64,000 nucleotides of DNA from Struthidea cinerea (Eukaryota; Chordata; Aves; Passeriformes; Corcoracidae): contig VZTI01001182.1 in the NCBI GenBank assembly GCA_013397865.1, positions 1-64,000 on the forward strand, given 5' to 3'. Within the stretch, counting starts at the first letter, position 1. The number at the start of each line of letters is the position of its first letter. The position numbers and the translations under genes were made by a program. This document shows positions 23,007 through 37,400 of this stretch, in pieces. The notes below the pieces were generated by a model. That model was not told where the DNA came from. It saw nothing but the letters and a program-made list of their open reading frames with translations, and did no database searches.

Positions 23007-26000
23007 TAACGCTTTATGTAACACTCTAGTAAGCAACTGTGAATAAGAGAGAGGGTATCAGAGCCTCTTGCCTGATGTCTTATGAACAGGTAGAAGAGCC
23101 ATCCATTTTTTTCTTGCACTGATGAGCTACAAACATTGCAGTGATTGTGAAACCAATTTAATAAAGAAGTAACAAAAAGAGCTGCTCCTTTGAGGACTGT
23201 CTCTCTAACCAGTGCATTCCAAAGACAGTGGGAAAGTAAAGAGCCTGAACCACGATCTGTTGCCAAATTTGGTCACACCTGGAGGCCCAATGGACTTTCA
23301 GATCTACCTGAACATTGCAGGAGTTTTCAGATGTAAAGTCTAGGCTCTCACAGCTCTTTGTGGGTACTGTTCATTGCATGTTCCTCAGCCTTGCTTGGGT
23401 ATTGAAGAAACTATGACTTCCTACAGCTTCCAAAGCTTCTTTGTCAGAACATTTCTGTGGTTTTTTCCAGTGGTTTTCCAACTCAACACAGCCACTGAGG
23501 ATGACACACACTGTTGTTGGCAGCAGTGTGAATTAGAGCTCCAGTGACAGCCACCCTGTGACTGAAATGTCTCTGTGAGTTAGAATGCTCAGGGAGTCAT
23601 AAGCCTGGGGAAAGCACAGCCTGGAGATAGGAAGCTGTGGTGAGGCGAGAGAGGCAAGGACAACTGGAAAACCTGACAAGAAACATCAAAGGAGAAATAT
23701 GAAGCTGAGATTTGAAAAGGTAAATTTCAAAGCTGTTTCCATCTGGCTGCACTGATTGCACTGAAGAAAGGCAAATTGAGAGCGAGCTGTTTCCAAAGGA
23801 TAATGAGACCTGCAAAGGCACAAGGCAGGCCAGGGACATGATGCCAGTTTGTTGGGAATGCAGAAACCTTCCCAAAGTCCCTGTCCAAGAGGGAGAGCGA
23901 TAAGGAGACTGGGGTAATAAGAGGGTTAAACATGCAGATGCATAATTCCACTATCAAATAATTGTCATACTCCTATGGGAATCTCATTGCCAGAGGTACA
24001 CAAATGTAGAGTCCCCTGTTCATCAGGAGCGAAGGTAAATGTGAGTGTGGACTGCGCCTTGGTGTAAAGGATTAGATCCTCTGCTTCTCTGTATGTCAGC
24101 TCTGAACCTAACTTCTCCTAAGATGTGAGCTTAAACCTTATTATCCTCACTCAGAGCCACCTCGGAAACCACAGTCTGTCTCTAAACTCTTACTGAGTCT
24201 GGCCTTTGAACAGAGGGTTTTCCTTTGTATCTATGTGTGGTTGCTGATTTGACTTCAAAGGTGGCAACGCTGCAGCATTAGCAAAACTCTCTCTTTGGTA
24301 TTGTTTTGGAATTTTGGGGTCCCTCAAGAAAGAAACCTCCAAACAGAAGATGTTTCCATACAAAGGAATATGTTTGTCAGGCTTCATCTCTGCCCACTCT
24401 GTATCAAACCTCTAAGCGTGGGAGGCAGCAACTTTAAAATGAGTGAAAAGACTGCTTATTCTCCAAAATCTGACTGTATTACTGTTTGGCATTTTGTTTG
24501 ATGAAGCTCTAAAGGACAAAATCGAGGTATTCATACATGTTTGGACAATGTCTATCATGTTAAGCATACTGTGAAGAGAGGGGAGGTAGGTAACAGATGG
24601 GCATAAGTGATGCTTGCACAAAAAAGAAATTGAGTGCAGCAGTATTGAAAGCCAAGAGCTAACAAATGAAAAGACATCTTCAGGAGCTGCAGTGAAAGCT
24701 GAGCTGTCAGTGATTTAGCACCTGAGTGGCTGTGCTTGGATAGCATGGGCATATGTCCAGTGGAAATAAACTGTGGAAGTTCCATTGGGAAAGCTGCAAT
24801 TTAAGTTTAGTTTATAGGCTCAGGACTACATCTTAGAAATTTTTCTCTTGAGTACACAGAGAAAACCAGGAGTGATGCAAAGGGACTATAACCTTTTTAT
24901 TTTTTTTTTTTAATGGAGGAAAATTTTAACTGAAAATCAGGAACTCCATGGTAGCTGACCAGGGTAATCAACAGGCTGAGACCAGCCCACTTCACCACCA
25001 TCTGCTGTTGAGCTGCACACCCATACCAGCCTGGTAATTTTTCTCAGTAGATTTGGAATCTCCTATTTTTAATCTTGGGGTAGAAAGACTGCTCCATCTT
25101 ATTCTCAGGATTGCCACAAAACAAGTCTGTGCTGGCCCTATACTAGGAGCTCCTTAGTGAAGGGATTTGTCTTCTTTATGTCAAAATCATCCCAATCCCC
25201 AAATTGTGTTTTTAATATCCAAACCCCAAACTCAGAGCAAAGTCTAGCATTCACCTCTTTCTGCAAAGACTACATGAAAGACCTGCATTAAATGGGATAG
25301 AGGCACCTTTAAGTGCCTCTAAAAGCACAGACGATAACTGAAACCTGACGTATTAGAAATAAAGAAGCAAAGACAGGTAATTGTCCTTACAATATGGCAG
25401 AGGCTGTGTTTGATTCAGCCCTGTTTTTTAAATTCATCTTTAAATGTAAATTTTCTCCATGCTTTAATCAGGGACTTTTTGTACTCCTTTAAAGCACTAA
25501 AGCTGAAGTCCACATACAAGTGCTTCCCTTTTCAGTAACACCACTTTTGTGATGCTTGTCAAATTTTGCTGAACACCAGGAGAAATGACCACTCTGTGTT
25601 CAGCTATTTTCTCATGTAGTGCTCTCCATGCAATTTTGATTCCCTCCATTTAGCCCTCATCTCAACTGAAATGAAGGCAGTGATTCAGTCACAACTTCCC
25701 AAAAAAAAAAAAAAAAATCTGTTCACTGAACCTCAAAAGGAGCTGCAAGCCCATTGACCTTTAGAAGCTACAAGGCAGAGTGACAGCACCTCCTCTCCCC
25801 AGTAATATGAGCCAGGGACAGACCTGATGGAAAAGGGATTTTCTATGTAGAAAGGTTTATAAATGTGAGTATTCATGTCTGATAACTGGTGACAATGCAG
25901 AGTGCCAGCACAGCAGATAATTGAACTGCCAAGGATAAAACATCTATTTTTAAAGGTTACTCCTCCTACTGAGGTTTGATGGTCTTTTTTTCCCCAAATT

Positions 26001-29000
26001 TTCACTGCACAAGTGGTCAGCCCATTCTGTTGAATTACTGCATCAGCAGAGGCAAGCCTCCCATCCCCCCTGAGGAATTCTGCTGCCTCATTAGGACAGG
26101 GAAGGAGGATGGTGTAAATCCAGGAGGAAGCCATGGAGGCAGCCAATCTCAGGGCAGAGGTTAATCGCCTGTTTTTATTTTGTTGTCATTTTTTTGCCCA
26201 GTGTACACAAAGACATCATGGGACATGGATGTTTTGAAGCCAACATGGGTAGGCTGCCATGGCTATTTAGTATTTTTGCAAGGATGAGTTTGATTGTAGA
26301 CCTGTGATATGTTGTTAACTGAGCTTCTGCCTTGATATTTGAATCCTAAGCTAAAATTAAATCCTCTGGTTTTGTAATTTTGGATTCTGAGACTGGGCCA
26401 GGCTACCCAGGAGGAGACACAGCATTTAGGTAGGGTCTGTAGCTCTATAATTTACTGCCTTTTGTTCTCTGCAGGCTCCTTAGTTGGCTTTTCCTCTTCA
26501 GGATACAATTCCCTTAGTAGAAATGACCTTCTCAGAAATTATAGTGCATTGTTCAATGGCTTTTTTTGACCTCATACAAAAATGCTCCTGGTTTGTTGTG
26601 TTGGCTGTTCTGCCTCTCAGAGGGAGAAGTTCTGCCTTTGTGAATTCAGCACTGTTAAAACAAAAGGGAAACTCACCCAGACCATGAGAAGCAAATGCTC
26701 TAGATATAAGTATACAGATAGATTTATGTGTATATCTACAAATATATGCACACATATACTTGGTGCACAATTATATACAATTTACATATAAACTTTATTC
26801 ATATTTTATATATTGATATTTACTTATATTTTTTATAAATAAGGCTAAGATTACATACGACAGATCTGTCAGAAATTAAATTACCTCTATATACTTAGAA
26901 CATAGCAAAAATAAGTTTTCATTTGGCAGATATGTGTTTGCTGTACCACTTTACCAGCATAGCTTGAAAAGAACACAACAAGCAGCACATTTTAAAAATG
27001 TACAAATGCAACATTGCTAGAAAGAGGACAGGCTGGACCACTGTGCCAGCAACATGTACAAGGAATCAAACCAGCAGCAAGGGTGTGGATATTTTGTGGT
27101 GACAGAGGTTCAGCTCTTGCAGAGTTAGAGACAGAAAAAAATCCAACAGATATAAAAAAAAAAAATGTTCATTCATGCAATTTTTCTGGTTGCAATTTTC
27201 AGGAATGGAGGCACTCAGCCATGGCTGCTCTCACAAGCATTTCCCAACCAGTCACGGGAACAGGAGTAGAACAGTTACAAATGAATCACAGGAAAACACA
27301 GGTTACTGGGGAGCAAGCCAAGTAGAAAGTGATAGATTGTGACAGAGATGCCCACAGCTGCCTTCACAGTTACCAGAAAGTAAGGCGACTTCACTGCAAC
27401 TCGCACCATGCTTTTTCTGCTGGTAATAGCTCTGTTCAATGTCAGACTGCAGGAAATGGCCTCTAGACCACTGTTCTTGGGTTAGAATGATGAAGTAGAT
27501 GTGGGAAGTTGTTACTCCCAGGCTGCAGGTGAGGGAAGAAGAAGGACTTTCCCTGCTTTTTTATAGCTTAGCAATGAGGTGCAGTGGTCATTCCTGTGCT
27601 TGCAAACAGGCACTGATTCCTCTGCGTCTGAGGCATGGGCTGAGCTGAGAGAAGCTGGGTGCTGTGGTTTTGCATAGCTTTTTCTTTGTGGAGAGAAGGG
27701 TTTCTGAGTTATAACCTTTCACAACACGGGCTGATCCCCTAACCTTGCTGTACTTCTTTCTATCCTTCCCTTTCATGGGTCCGAGGTTCACAAATATTAA
27801 GGGCATTATGTAATTAGCAGCTCAAGACAGTCTTCCTCAAGTGCTCCTTTCATCAAGGTACACATTTTGCTTAGACATCAGTCTTTGGTCTCTTGATTCA
27901 TTTCATGCTATGCAAAGTTTCTTTTGAAGGAAGGGAGTTTCATGCAGTGCTAATGTCTGGAGTCTGCCTGACTGCAGTGATTTCAAAGGGCTCTTGGAGC
28001 ATCCATCTGAGGGCAGAAATTAACTTGTTCCACTTCTAAAACTTGTTTCCACTAAGTCAACCTGAGTTCAGAGTTCTCAGCTTCCTGCAGGCTGTGCGTA
28101 GCAATTTGTGGTATTGGCCCCCAGTTCTACAGTTTATCTGGGAACAGGAGGAGGGTTAGACAAGGAGGTCTCAAAAATTCCCTTTATGAATCAAACATAA
28201 GAATTTATTCTTGTGCACATAAAATAAAAGAGAAAATTTTTTCTGTCAACCATGTAAAATGTTTCTATTAATGTCTGGCTTTGTATTTTTTGGAGACTAT
28301 TTCAGTGAACCTAATTTAAATATTTATATTATAAGAAGACATGTTGGGACTCCTTCAAGGAAAATAGATGAAAATGGGTCCATATATTTCAGAAATAAAT
28401 GCAGAAAGTAAGAATTCAAACTATGCTATTATTAAATCACTATATCCACTGAGCTTAGTGGGAGACTGTTGCAGTGAGAATGGATTAGTATATTGTTACC
28501 TGAATGCGAGTCCAAAAATTAGATTACAACAACAAAACAGATGTTTTAAGTGAAAAAGCAGTACAAAGAGTAGCTTCCCAGGTACACTAGTGAATCTATC
28601 AGTTAGGCACCTTATAAATAACCTGGTTCTTTTAAAAGACTAGTTTTACACTATATAAAATATAATCTCTGTAAAACCCATCATAATATTTCAATTTAAA
28701 CTAATACCTTTAAAGAAATTTAGGAGAACACGCTGAACACAAAACTTAATGGAACTGTTAACTGTTTAAAAGAACAAAATTAAGATGGTTTCCAAAACAA
28801 AACAAATAAACAGGAAATATCAAACAAACAAACAGAAAATGATAGTCCTCATTAAAGCAGGTATGTGTGAACAATTTTATGTAAGTAAATTTCATTTTAT
28901 GTAAGTTTCACCCGTGTCAAACGAAAAATTGTTAGTTTTGTTAGCAGAAAATAGATGAGAGTAGTCCATAAACCATTCCTTTGAATTATTTTATCTACCC

Positions 29001-31124
29001 TGCACTCTGTTGTCTGTAACTAAAACAAAGACAAATCTGGATTCAAAGAGCCAAAGCCGGCCTTTAGATGTGGACGTGCATCTCACTTAAATGTCAGGTA
29101 GAGTCAGGTGCTCAGATCAGAGGAAAGAATTTAACACCATGACGAAACTTTGGGGAGAGGAGGCTTGAGGGGGAAAAGGTCTGAGGGAGTAATTTTTAAA
29201 CCAAATTTGAAACTGGAAAACACTGCAAAAATCCTCCCATTTCAAATAAGAATTTCCCAGTGCTTAACATTTTTTCTGGGTTTTTTTAAATGATTTTCTG
29301 GTCAAGACCAAGCAAACAGTCCCAGAAAGAGTTCAAGAAACCCAAATCAGCATGAGTGAGGTTAATGCCAATTCTGCTTCAGAAAGTGGATGATCCCCTC
29401 TCAATTGCTTATTTTCCTACTTTCCTTTAAGGTTCTTTTTCCTGGTATCTGCTTCAAACCACATGGACATCTCAGTGTAAAATTTGCATTTGGCTCAGCC
29501 TGGTCTGTGATATAATGATATCCATCCTGTCCAGTTTAACCTTGATTATTCAAATCAAGAAAAGCTTAACAGGTTAATACTGGGTGATGGTAACTGTCAG
29601 AGTCACCTAAACAAAAATGAGTGTCAGAACAAATTGAATTTTGGAACTGAATGTTCTTGAATGTCCAGTTTGTTTCAGGAAGCAATTTCTTGAGACTGGT
29701 GTAGTCTGTTTCCCTGGATACCTTTGCTAATACTGGCCCGGCTGGATGGAATCCATCTGAGCTACCAAAAAACCTTCTTCAGCGTTTCATCTAGTTAATA
29801 TATTATTGTGATCTTAATCTTGATAGTCACAAAACAGAAGGTACTGTGGTAGTATCCACAGCAGTGAGCAAGAGGATCAACTTTTTATTTCACAGATATA
29901 AAGATCTCGCTCAGAGCTGTTGCATTAAGAGTTTCTACACAAGACCTATTCAGCACATATTGATATACAAGTATGACACACACCTCAATTAATTCGATTT
30001 CATAATGCCTGTCTTCAGGAGGAATATTCTTCCCACTAACAGACATAGATAATGAGACCTGGATAATGAGATGTTTCAGTTCCTCCAAAAGATCATGGTA
30101 CAAACAGGAATTGCAAAGTGGGTCCAGAGTGCTCCAGTGCTGCACCACGGCTCTGCCCAAGGACTCTGTGGTCAGACCCCACATGAAAAAAACAGCTTAA
30201 GTTTGAGCACAGTTCAAAGTCTGGCCAATTCACCTGCAATGAGTAATAGACTTGACAAGGAGTTCTTGACTTTTTTTCTGTCTTTTAACAAGTTTGTTTT
30301 GTGGCCATGTTAACAGTTATGCCAAGAGGCTTCAAATGGACCCTCCAAACCCAGGTGCCAATTCTATACTGCAAAAACAGTACTGCAAAAACCAGTGAGG
30401 GTGAGCACATGCAAGTGATAATTCTGGAGGTGACCACCTTGCACCTTTACTATGGACTGCTTCCTTGCAAAATATCTGTGGGAGAAGGAATAGGGAAATG
30501 GATTAACAAGAATCATTCACAGAGCAGTCGTAAAATTCACCAAAATCATAGGTGATATAAAGTCCTCCAACACTATAAAACACTTGCAGGAAGCCTGAAA
30601 AGGGGTTGGGTTTCCCAGCTTCAGAAGACAGGAGTGAGAGCAAAACCAGCTCTTTTGAAATATTTAACTGTACCTTGGGAACTGGGTTATGATCAAGGAT
30701 GAGGATGGATGGAAAATCCCATTTGCTTTTCAACATCTGCTTAACTTGTTCATGAGTGTTTGCTATCAACAGTCTTTGAATGATCCAAGAGAAAACAACA
30801 TTTGCAGTTTCATGGATATTTTACTTCTGAAACCAGATAAGATGATGTATTCATAAGAACACAACACTGGAAATAATCTCATCAAACTCTAGTTACCCAT
30901 CCTTCCCAGGCCCATCCAGAGTGGGATCCAATGTTGCAGTTAATTGAGTTGTATAATCTCATTCACAAGCAAGTTAAAAACTAAAAGGTTTTTTTTGGTG
31001 TTGCAGGGTGCTTTTTTGTACCCATTCTTACAAATATATTTTAGTCTAACTTTCTTTGTAATACAAACACAAGAAGCTCTTTAAATAACATGTCTGCCAA
31101 GTTGTGTTACAATTTGGTCTTTCT
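23007..31124. other. Unique AT-rich DNA
   Basis: Eight kilobases without a recognised mobile element. There is an A17 run at 25701-25717, a 9-bp-stem palindrome at 25298-25321, and a TA/CA-rich patch at about 26700-26840. The longest frame (25733-26146, minus, 137 codons) shows no domain, signal peptide or splice context that I can support. Confidence 0.4.
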
Positions 31125-31440
31125 TGTACGCAAATTTCCAATCCTGACTTAAAGAAATGCAGAATGATAGAGAGCTCACCCCTTTCCTGAACAAATACTT
31201 CCAAAGGTTAATTATAAAACCCAATCAACTAAACACACATACACACAAAAAAAACCCCATATGCCTGATTTCTTGCCTCATTTTATCTCACTTTGGCTTT
31301 CAGCCTTGGGATTTCCTCTTGCCATTTCTGAATGCCAGAGCTGTGCAGCACCAGAAATCTCTTCACTCTGAGGTACTTGTGCACAGTGATCAAGTCACAT
31401 CTTAGTCATCTCTTCAAGTACATTATGGACTGAATTGCTT
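31125..31440 (-). mobile_element. Ancient CR1-like LINE fragment
   Basis: This is strongly diverged but keeps the order of antisense landmarks typical of old amniote CR1/L3-type elements: CAATCCTGACTTAAAG near 31139, a TTCCAAAGGTTAATTA motif near 31198, GCTTTCAGCCTTGGGATTTC near 31297, CAGAAATCTCTTCACTCTGA near 31352, and ACAGTGATCAAGTCACATCT near 31383. An A/C-rich insertion near 31230-31256 interrupts it. The divergence suggests it predates the songbird radiation. Confidence 0.65.
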
Positions 31441-34400
31441 GAATTACTCCAAAAGGCCTTATTTCCATATCTCAGGTAATTACTTTTTTTAGTGCTTTCA
31501 GAAGTATTTACACACGTCCCTCTTCTACTGGTTCTTCCTATAGACAAACTCCAGATCTTAGTTTATTTAACACCACTATTTATAGGTGAAACAATTCTGC
31601 CTTTCTTTCTCATAAATCAGGAAACTTGCAGAAGATAAGCAATTCCATCATCCCCTGCACCCCCAGTGCCTCAGGTAGCCAGCACATGTGAAGAAAACCC
31701 CTTACGTAAGGTGACAGCCAAGAGACCACGAGGCTGATTTGTTGCAAATATAAAGTGTCAGAGACCTCCTCCATGTCAGAAAATATTTTATGTAGAACAA
31801 AGCATAGAAGAATCAAAGAAAACAAAACCATAGCATTGCATAAAGCAGAGGTAAGGTTTGACCTTCAGACCCTCCAAAAAGGAGTTCACTGTATTGTTAC
31901 AGAAGAAAATCTGCCATATGAAATCTACCTCTACTTATCATAAACTTGTTCAGAAGGAAGGAAAGAAGATTCTTTGGAAAACAAACCATAAATACCCAGT
32001 TTTTTGTTTTTTTTTTTTTTTACTTTCCAGACATGAAAATGAGAATATTCTTTCTCTAATTCAGCCTAAAGTGAGTGATGCTTGCTTTACTTTATGTCCT
32101 AAGTTTTACATGACAGTGTGGCAGTTCAGCTGATAGATTGCCTCAGCGAAAAGTTGATTGTCTTGAGAAATTACAATCATAGGGCATTAATGTGGGCTAT
32201 TAGTACAAGACCTCTCTTCAGCTGTGACTTTGTTCCTCCTTTTGATGTGCACCTAAGATACTACCCAGAAAGCTCCAGGGGTTTTTGTAATTACAGAAAG
32301 TATCGTCTGTGATTATTATAGATTCTTGCAGTGAGAATTTTGATGTCAGGTTCATTTTACCTGATTGCTAGTGTTTGTAATGCAGGTCCGTCTGAGCTCA
32401 TCACACAGGGACCACTTTAGAGTCAATAGAAGAAATTAGCATTCTTAGGGCACATCTAACCCATTTCAGCTGCTGGCTGCAGGATAAGTGCTGATATCTC
32501 TTTACTGACTTTAGACTTCTGAGAGTGGTCAGATGCTATGACTGATTCTTGGAAACTTGTGCCAAGTAGGTGGGTGTGATATGTATCTCATGTTGCCATT
32601 TAGCTTTTTATTAACTTAGAAACAGTTTTGTTAACTAGAAACAGTTCAAGGGAACTGTTACCTTTTTCTGGAGTGCCCTGTGACTGCAGACATTATACAT
32701 GGTACCTGCTGGCTCTCTGGATGGAGAGCTCCAGGTCAGTGTCACACTGGTACTGATAATTCTCGAAGAACATGAGCACAGTCCTATGTGAGAGCATTTG
32801 CCGTCATCACAGTGCTGCTGCCTTCCTTGTCTAGGTGTGGTGATGAAACCATCAAGGCTGTTTTTGGCCTGACTCTGGTGCCAAGGTCACGTCTCTAGAT
32901 AGAGATGTAGAAGACAGAATGGTACTCTTCACAACCATTGAAAGTAAACAGGTTGGCCAAAATTATGTGAGCACAAGAACAGGCCATCCTATTTTTTACT
33001 GAAATAGTCTTAGAGTCTACACCTGTTTTATAGCATGCCAAATGTTGCTGTAGAGCTGAATTTTGTATCTGTCCTGTAGGACTTAGGAGGCTTTGTTTGT
33101 TAGGAACACAACGTGGCATTAAATTTAGTTTACTTGCAAGAGCAGAAGTTGGTTCCTTTTTCGTCTGTGTGGGCATTTTTCTTACTCCTTACTACCTAAA
33201 TAATATAGAAAATATATGCAGCTGAGCAAGGCATTTTACTAAGTGCCTTTGCTCTGGTTGGTTGTAATGGCTACACACTAACGAATCCCATAAATAAAAC
33301 TGGGTTTCAGCCAGGGATGAAAGACACTAAATGCTTTCTTGCTGGAGTGTGAAATCGATGAAGACTTTAATCTGATACGAACTGGCAATCTGTCAGGTTT
33401 AAAAGACCCCAAGTGAGCCAAGGATGTAGGACACAGCAATGACATGAGAACAGGAGAAATAAACCATGGACTCAGAAATCAAAAGCAACCACTCACAGAT
33501 GTGAAATGAAGAAGGGAGAGACTGAACTACATGTTCTATTTCAGTTGTTCCTCCAGTATTGTACTTCTTTTTGATGTCTTCTGCTAACTTATGTCTTCAG
33601 AGCAGTTAAATATAATAGAGTAAAATCACTGAGATGGATATTTTGCCTCCTGCCTGATTCCCCCTGGATGGTGGGTAGGCTGGGATTTATAAGCCCAGGG
33701 GGTTACCAGGAAGTACCAGGTTACTATGAGAAGTTCTGAAAAGTTCTAAAGAGAGAGGAAATCATTTGTCTTCCAGCAGGATCTATTTCAGCTCACTTAT
33801 GAAAAGCACAGATTACTGATGAAGCTAAAAAAAGAATTAGTCTTCCAAAGCTAATGCCACACTTTGGAATGGAGATGTCCAGATGGTAGCTGGGTAATGT
33901 GAACAACAACTGGGTACTGCCCTTGAGATATCTGTCACCTATTGAAATTTGGTGGAAACTGTGCAAACAGTGAGGTGAAAAGTTATTGAAGAGTCAGACT
34001 GACCCACACGAGTGTGTACACAGAGCAGAACTGCAAAAGCTTTGTTTACAGTTCCTTAAAGCTAAGCCAAGCAGCAAGGAATTATGTTACACACTGCAAG
34101 CCATTAATGAGTGGAAGCTGAAGGCATTTGATGCAAAAATGTCCTACAAAAAAACCAAGCCAAAACAAAATAAAACCCAACCTCATAACTTCAGCACTAA
34201 GATTTTATTCCATACAAAATTTCTCTTCTCTATTAAATTTTAAGTACTTGGGGATCACTTTTATTCTGTTTTGTTTGGTTTTTTCCTAAAAATTTGACTA
34301 GGAATGTCTATGCATATGTGAATGTCCCTCAGTTATCCCCAAATAACATTTGAACTACTTAGGCAACTTCAATAATGTTAATAAAGACATAGAAATCCTA

Positions 34401-37400
34401 AAGAAATTCTTGTGACTTTTATGAAAATAGGTCACCAGGCTGAACACAGACCCTTGTTAAGTGATTTAACTGAGGGAAGTCCTGCATCAATATTAGGCCC
34501 CAGAGACTTAGCACGGGGGAAAGAAAAGACCTTATAAATGTTCCACCTACCAAGAAAACTTTAAATGGACCCTGAAATGAGCCATGAGACGTATTTCATA
34601 TGGAGTTATAATTTCCAGTACATACAGTGATATTTATCCTTTTGGGTTGTTCATAGAGGACACAGAGTATGCAACTCTTAGTCCAGGAGGTTGTTAAATA
34701 ACTCTGACTTACTGGATGTGGGACGAGAAGCTGATTCTAAGAATTCTGAAAAGAAAAGTTTGGGGTAAGTATTCTTCTCACCTAACGTACCTATTTCTTA
34801 CATCATGCTTTTAATTAAAGGTTCATTCACTCCAATTAATTCTATTTTTAGAAGCATAATATAATTTTATTTATGGTGACATGAAAGCAATCTCCTTGAG
34901 AAGACTAGTTTTACATTTAGGGAGTTTATTTAGAAGCAGAATGAGACCTGAAATTCTGAGAAATTCTGTGGATCTGGTAAGGTGTTTTCTATGAAAATCA
35001 GCAAAAATGCTCCCATTATATACATTGGCCTTGAGATCTGGCCCTCAGAAGATGGTGCACACAATGTAAGTCTCTGTTTTGCCTGTGTTTTTTGTCATTT
35101 GAATCTAGCCAAGAGACACTTATTGCCAGCTCCCAAACTAAATGACTTGTCACCATGAACTGTTAACATTTTTTTTCTTATTCATTTAAAATGTCACAGC
35201 AGAGCTGCCCTTCCACTTCTTGACTTGCTAGTATAAAAAATCCCCAAACAATATGTCTTATTAAAGCCCAGGTATTTTCCATACCAGCTTTTAAAAAAGA
35301 CTGTTCAGTGTGCCAGCCCTTATGGTGTTGCTCCCATATAATTTTTCTATTGCATGAACAGGGAACGTTTTGGCAAATTGGATATAACTGTACAACAACA
35401 TCTATCATACTATGATTTTAAATACTAATGATAACATCTCAGTGTTACAGAGTATGTTCATTGAAAGCTATCTAAATTTCTTTTCAGGCCTATGAAATTC
35501 AGTATCATGTAATTGGGTTTGGTAATTAAAAACACAGAGAGATGGTTAATGTTTAGATGCTATTGTTTGAATATGAAAGAGACCTGAACTTCCTTTTCAC
35601 ACAGCTCCAGGTTTAATTTGCATATATAAATGCTTTTATGAAATTAAAACAATGCAAATAACTTTACATTGGTCCAAGAATAGAATGGCAGTAAATATAA
35701 CACTGAGGAAAACAGCTAAAAGGGGAAGCGCTTATTGGAAACAAAAATAGGTAAGCTTTGTCATTTAGGTCATTTCAAGATTTAGTATGTTTTCTAGAGT
35801 CAATTCACTATTATTTCAAAATGCCACCTAGCAGCCAGAACTCATTATATTCCTCATTAAATAATTTGTCTTTTATTTTACCATGCTTTGTAAAGATGCC
35901 CAAGTACTTGGCTAGAATTTAGCACATGAGAAAATAGTTGTGGCAATACGCCCATTACTGACTTAATGCAAATCTTGCTTTACGAAACACTTCTAAAATA
36001 TCAACTACACCAAGAGGACATAAAACCTGATTGTGAAAAAATTTCCCTAAGAAACTGCACTTGCATTCAGGACTACATGATTGCACTTTATATTATCAAT
36101 AGGGATTCTTCCTTATTGAAAATAATTAGTCCTATTTGACTGTAAGCTTAATTTTCCTGAAAAGTACAGTTAAAGAATATAAATAGCTTGGATAATGCTT
36201 AAGAATGGAAACAATAGATAAAGTCTTAATGCTTTTTTCACTTGAAAAATTTAATTAAAACTCTAATCTGCTTACACAGACAGATGCAATAGTTTTCCTT
36301 TTTCCCAGTCATCTGAAGATAGATTCTATACAGTAAGTACTTACTGAGGAGGAAAAGAGTAGCAAAAGCAAGGATCAGCCATCCAAAATGGTAGGCGTGT
36401 ATTCAACTACTTTACTCCAAAATTATTGTGCTCCATGAGTAAAACAATGCTTCATTCCAAAATTGTTAAAATGTGTTCATTGGAATTAGAACACACAGAA
36501 CAACAAAGTATTCAGTCTATTTATTATTTAATCAACTGACTAAAGGCTTCAATTGTTTTTCCAATTACCAGTATCCTTGATCCTGCCCCAAAAAATGTCT
36601 CAATGTGTGTGTCACAGTCTGGCCAAGCACCACTCTGTGCCCAGTGCATTATTGTGAATGGAGCCAGTTCTCTGGATTTCATGTATTTCCAAGCTGCCTC
36701 TGATACCAGTGACACTAGAACTTGTGTGTAAGCTTAGATCAACTTTCTGGCAGCTGTCACTGGAGTATCAACCTTCAAAGTCACCCTATCCAATCCTGAG
36801 CTCATAACCCTTCTCTGTGGTCTCTTGTGTGTGCTTCTTCAAAGGGCCAGTGAGGTCTTCAGTGAAGCTGCCTAAATGAAAACATGGGGAAGACTTAAAA
36901 CATGCAGAGATGCTTGGGAAATTTCTTAACTGCAGTCGGTCTATTCTTAAAAGTACTCCTATTAATAACGAAAATGATAAAATGCCCTTATTTTTAAAAA
37001 AAACCCTCTCTCCAATTCCACATTTAGTGGGACACCTAGATTTGTCAGTGTCCAAACAAATGAGCCTCTGCTCTCAGTTTTCTCTTGCAGTCTTGGACAC
37101 TGCAGCTGCCTGCAGCTTTACCCTTCTTTCCTCGCTTCTGCTGAACATACCACATGAAATTTTAATAGAAGAACTTTCTCTTCATCTCTTGGACTTCTCC
37201 AGAAGTATCAGTGCAATACATTGGCAGTGGACCATGTGTAAATAGTCCATTTCTAGGAAAATGAGCTGATTATTATTGGGGGAAATCAACTTTCTGTTGC
37301 ATATCTTGACTACTGAGTCTGAATTAACAGAGTATTTTCCATCTACAGCCCAATGAAGTGCCTCTATGCTGACAGCCCCCATCAGCAGGTCAGACATTTC

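Noticed and set aside
25733..26146. 137-codon minus-strand open frame
   Set aside because: No domain, no signal peptide, no splice or promoter context, and mixed composition. A frame of this size is expected by chance in 64 kb.
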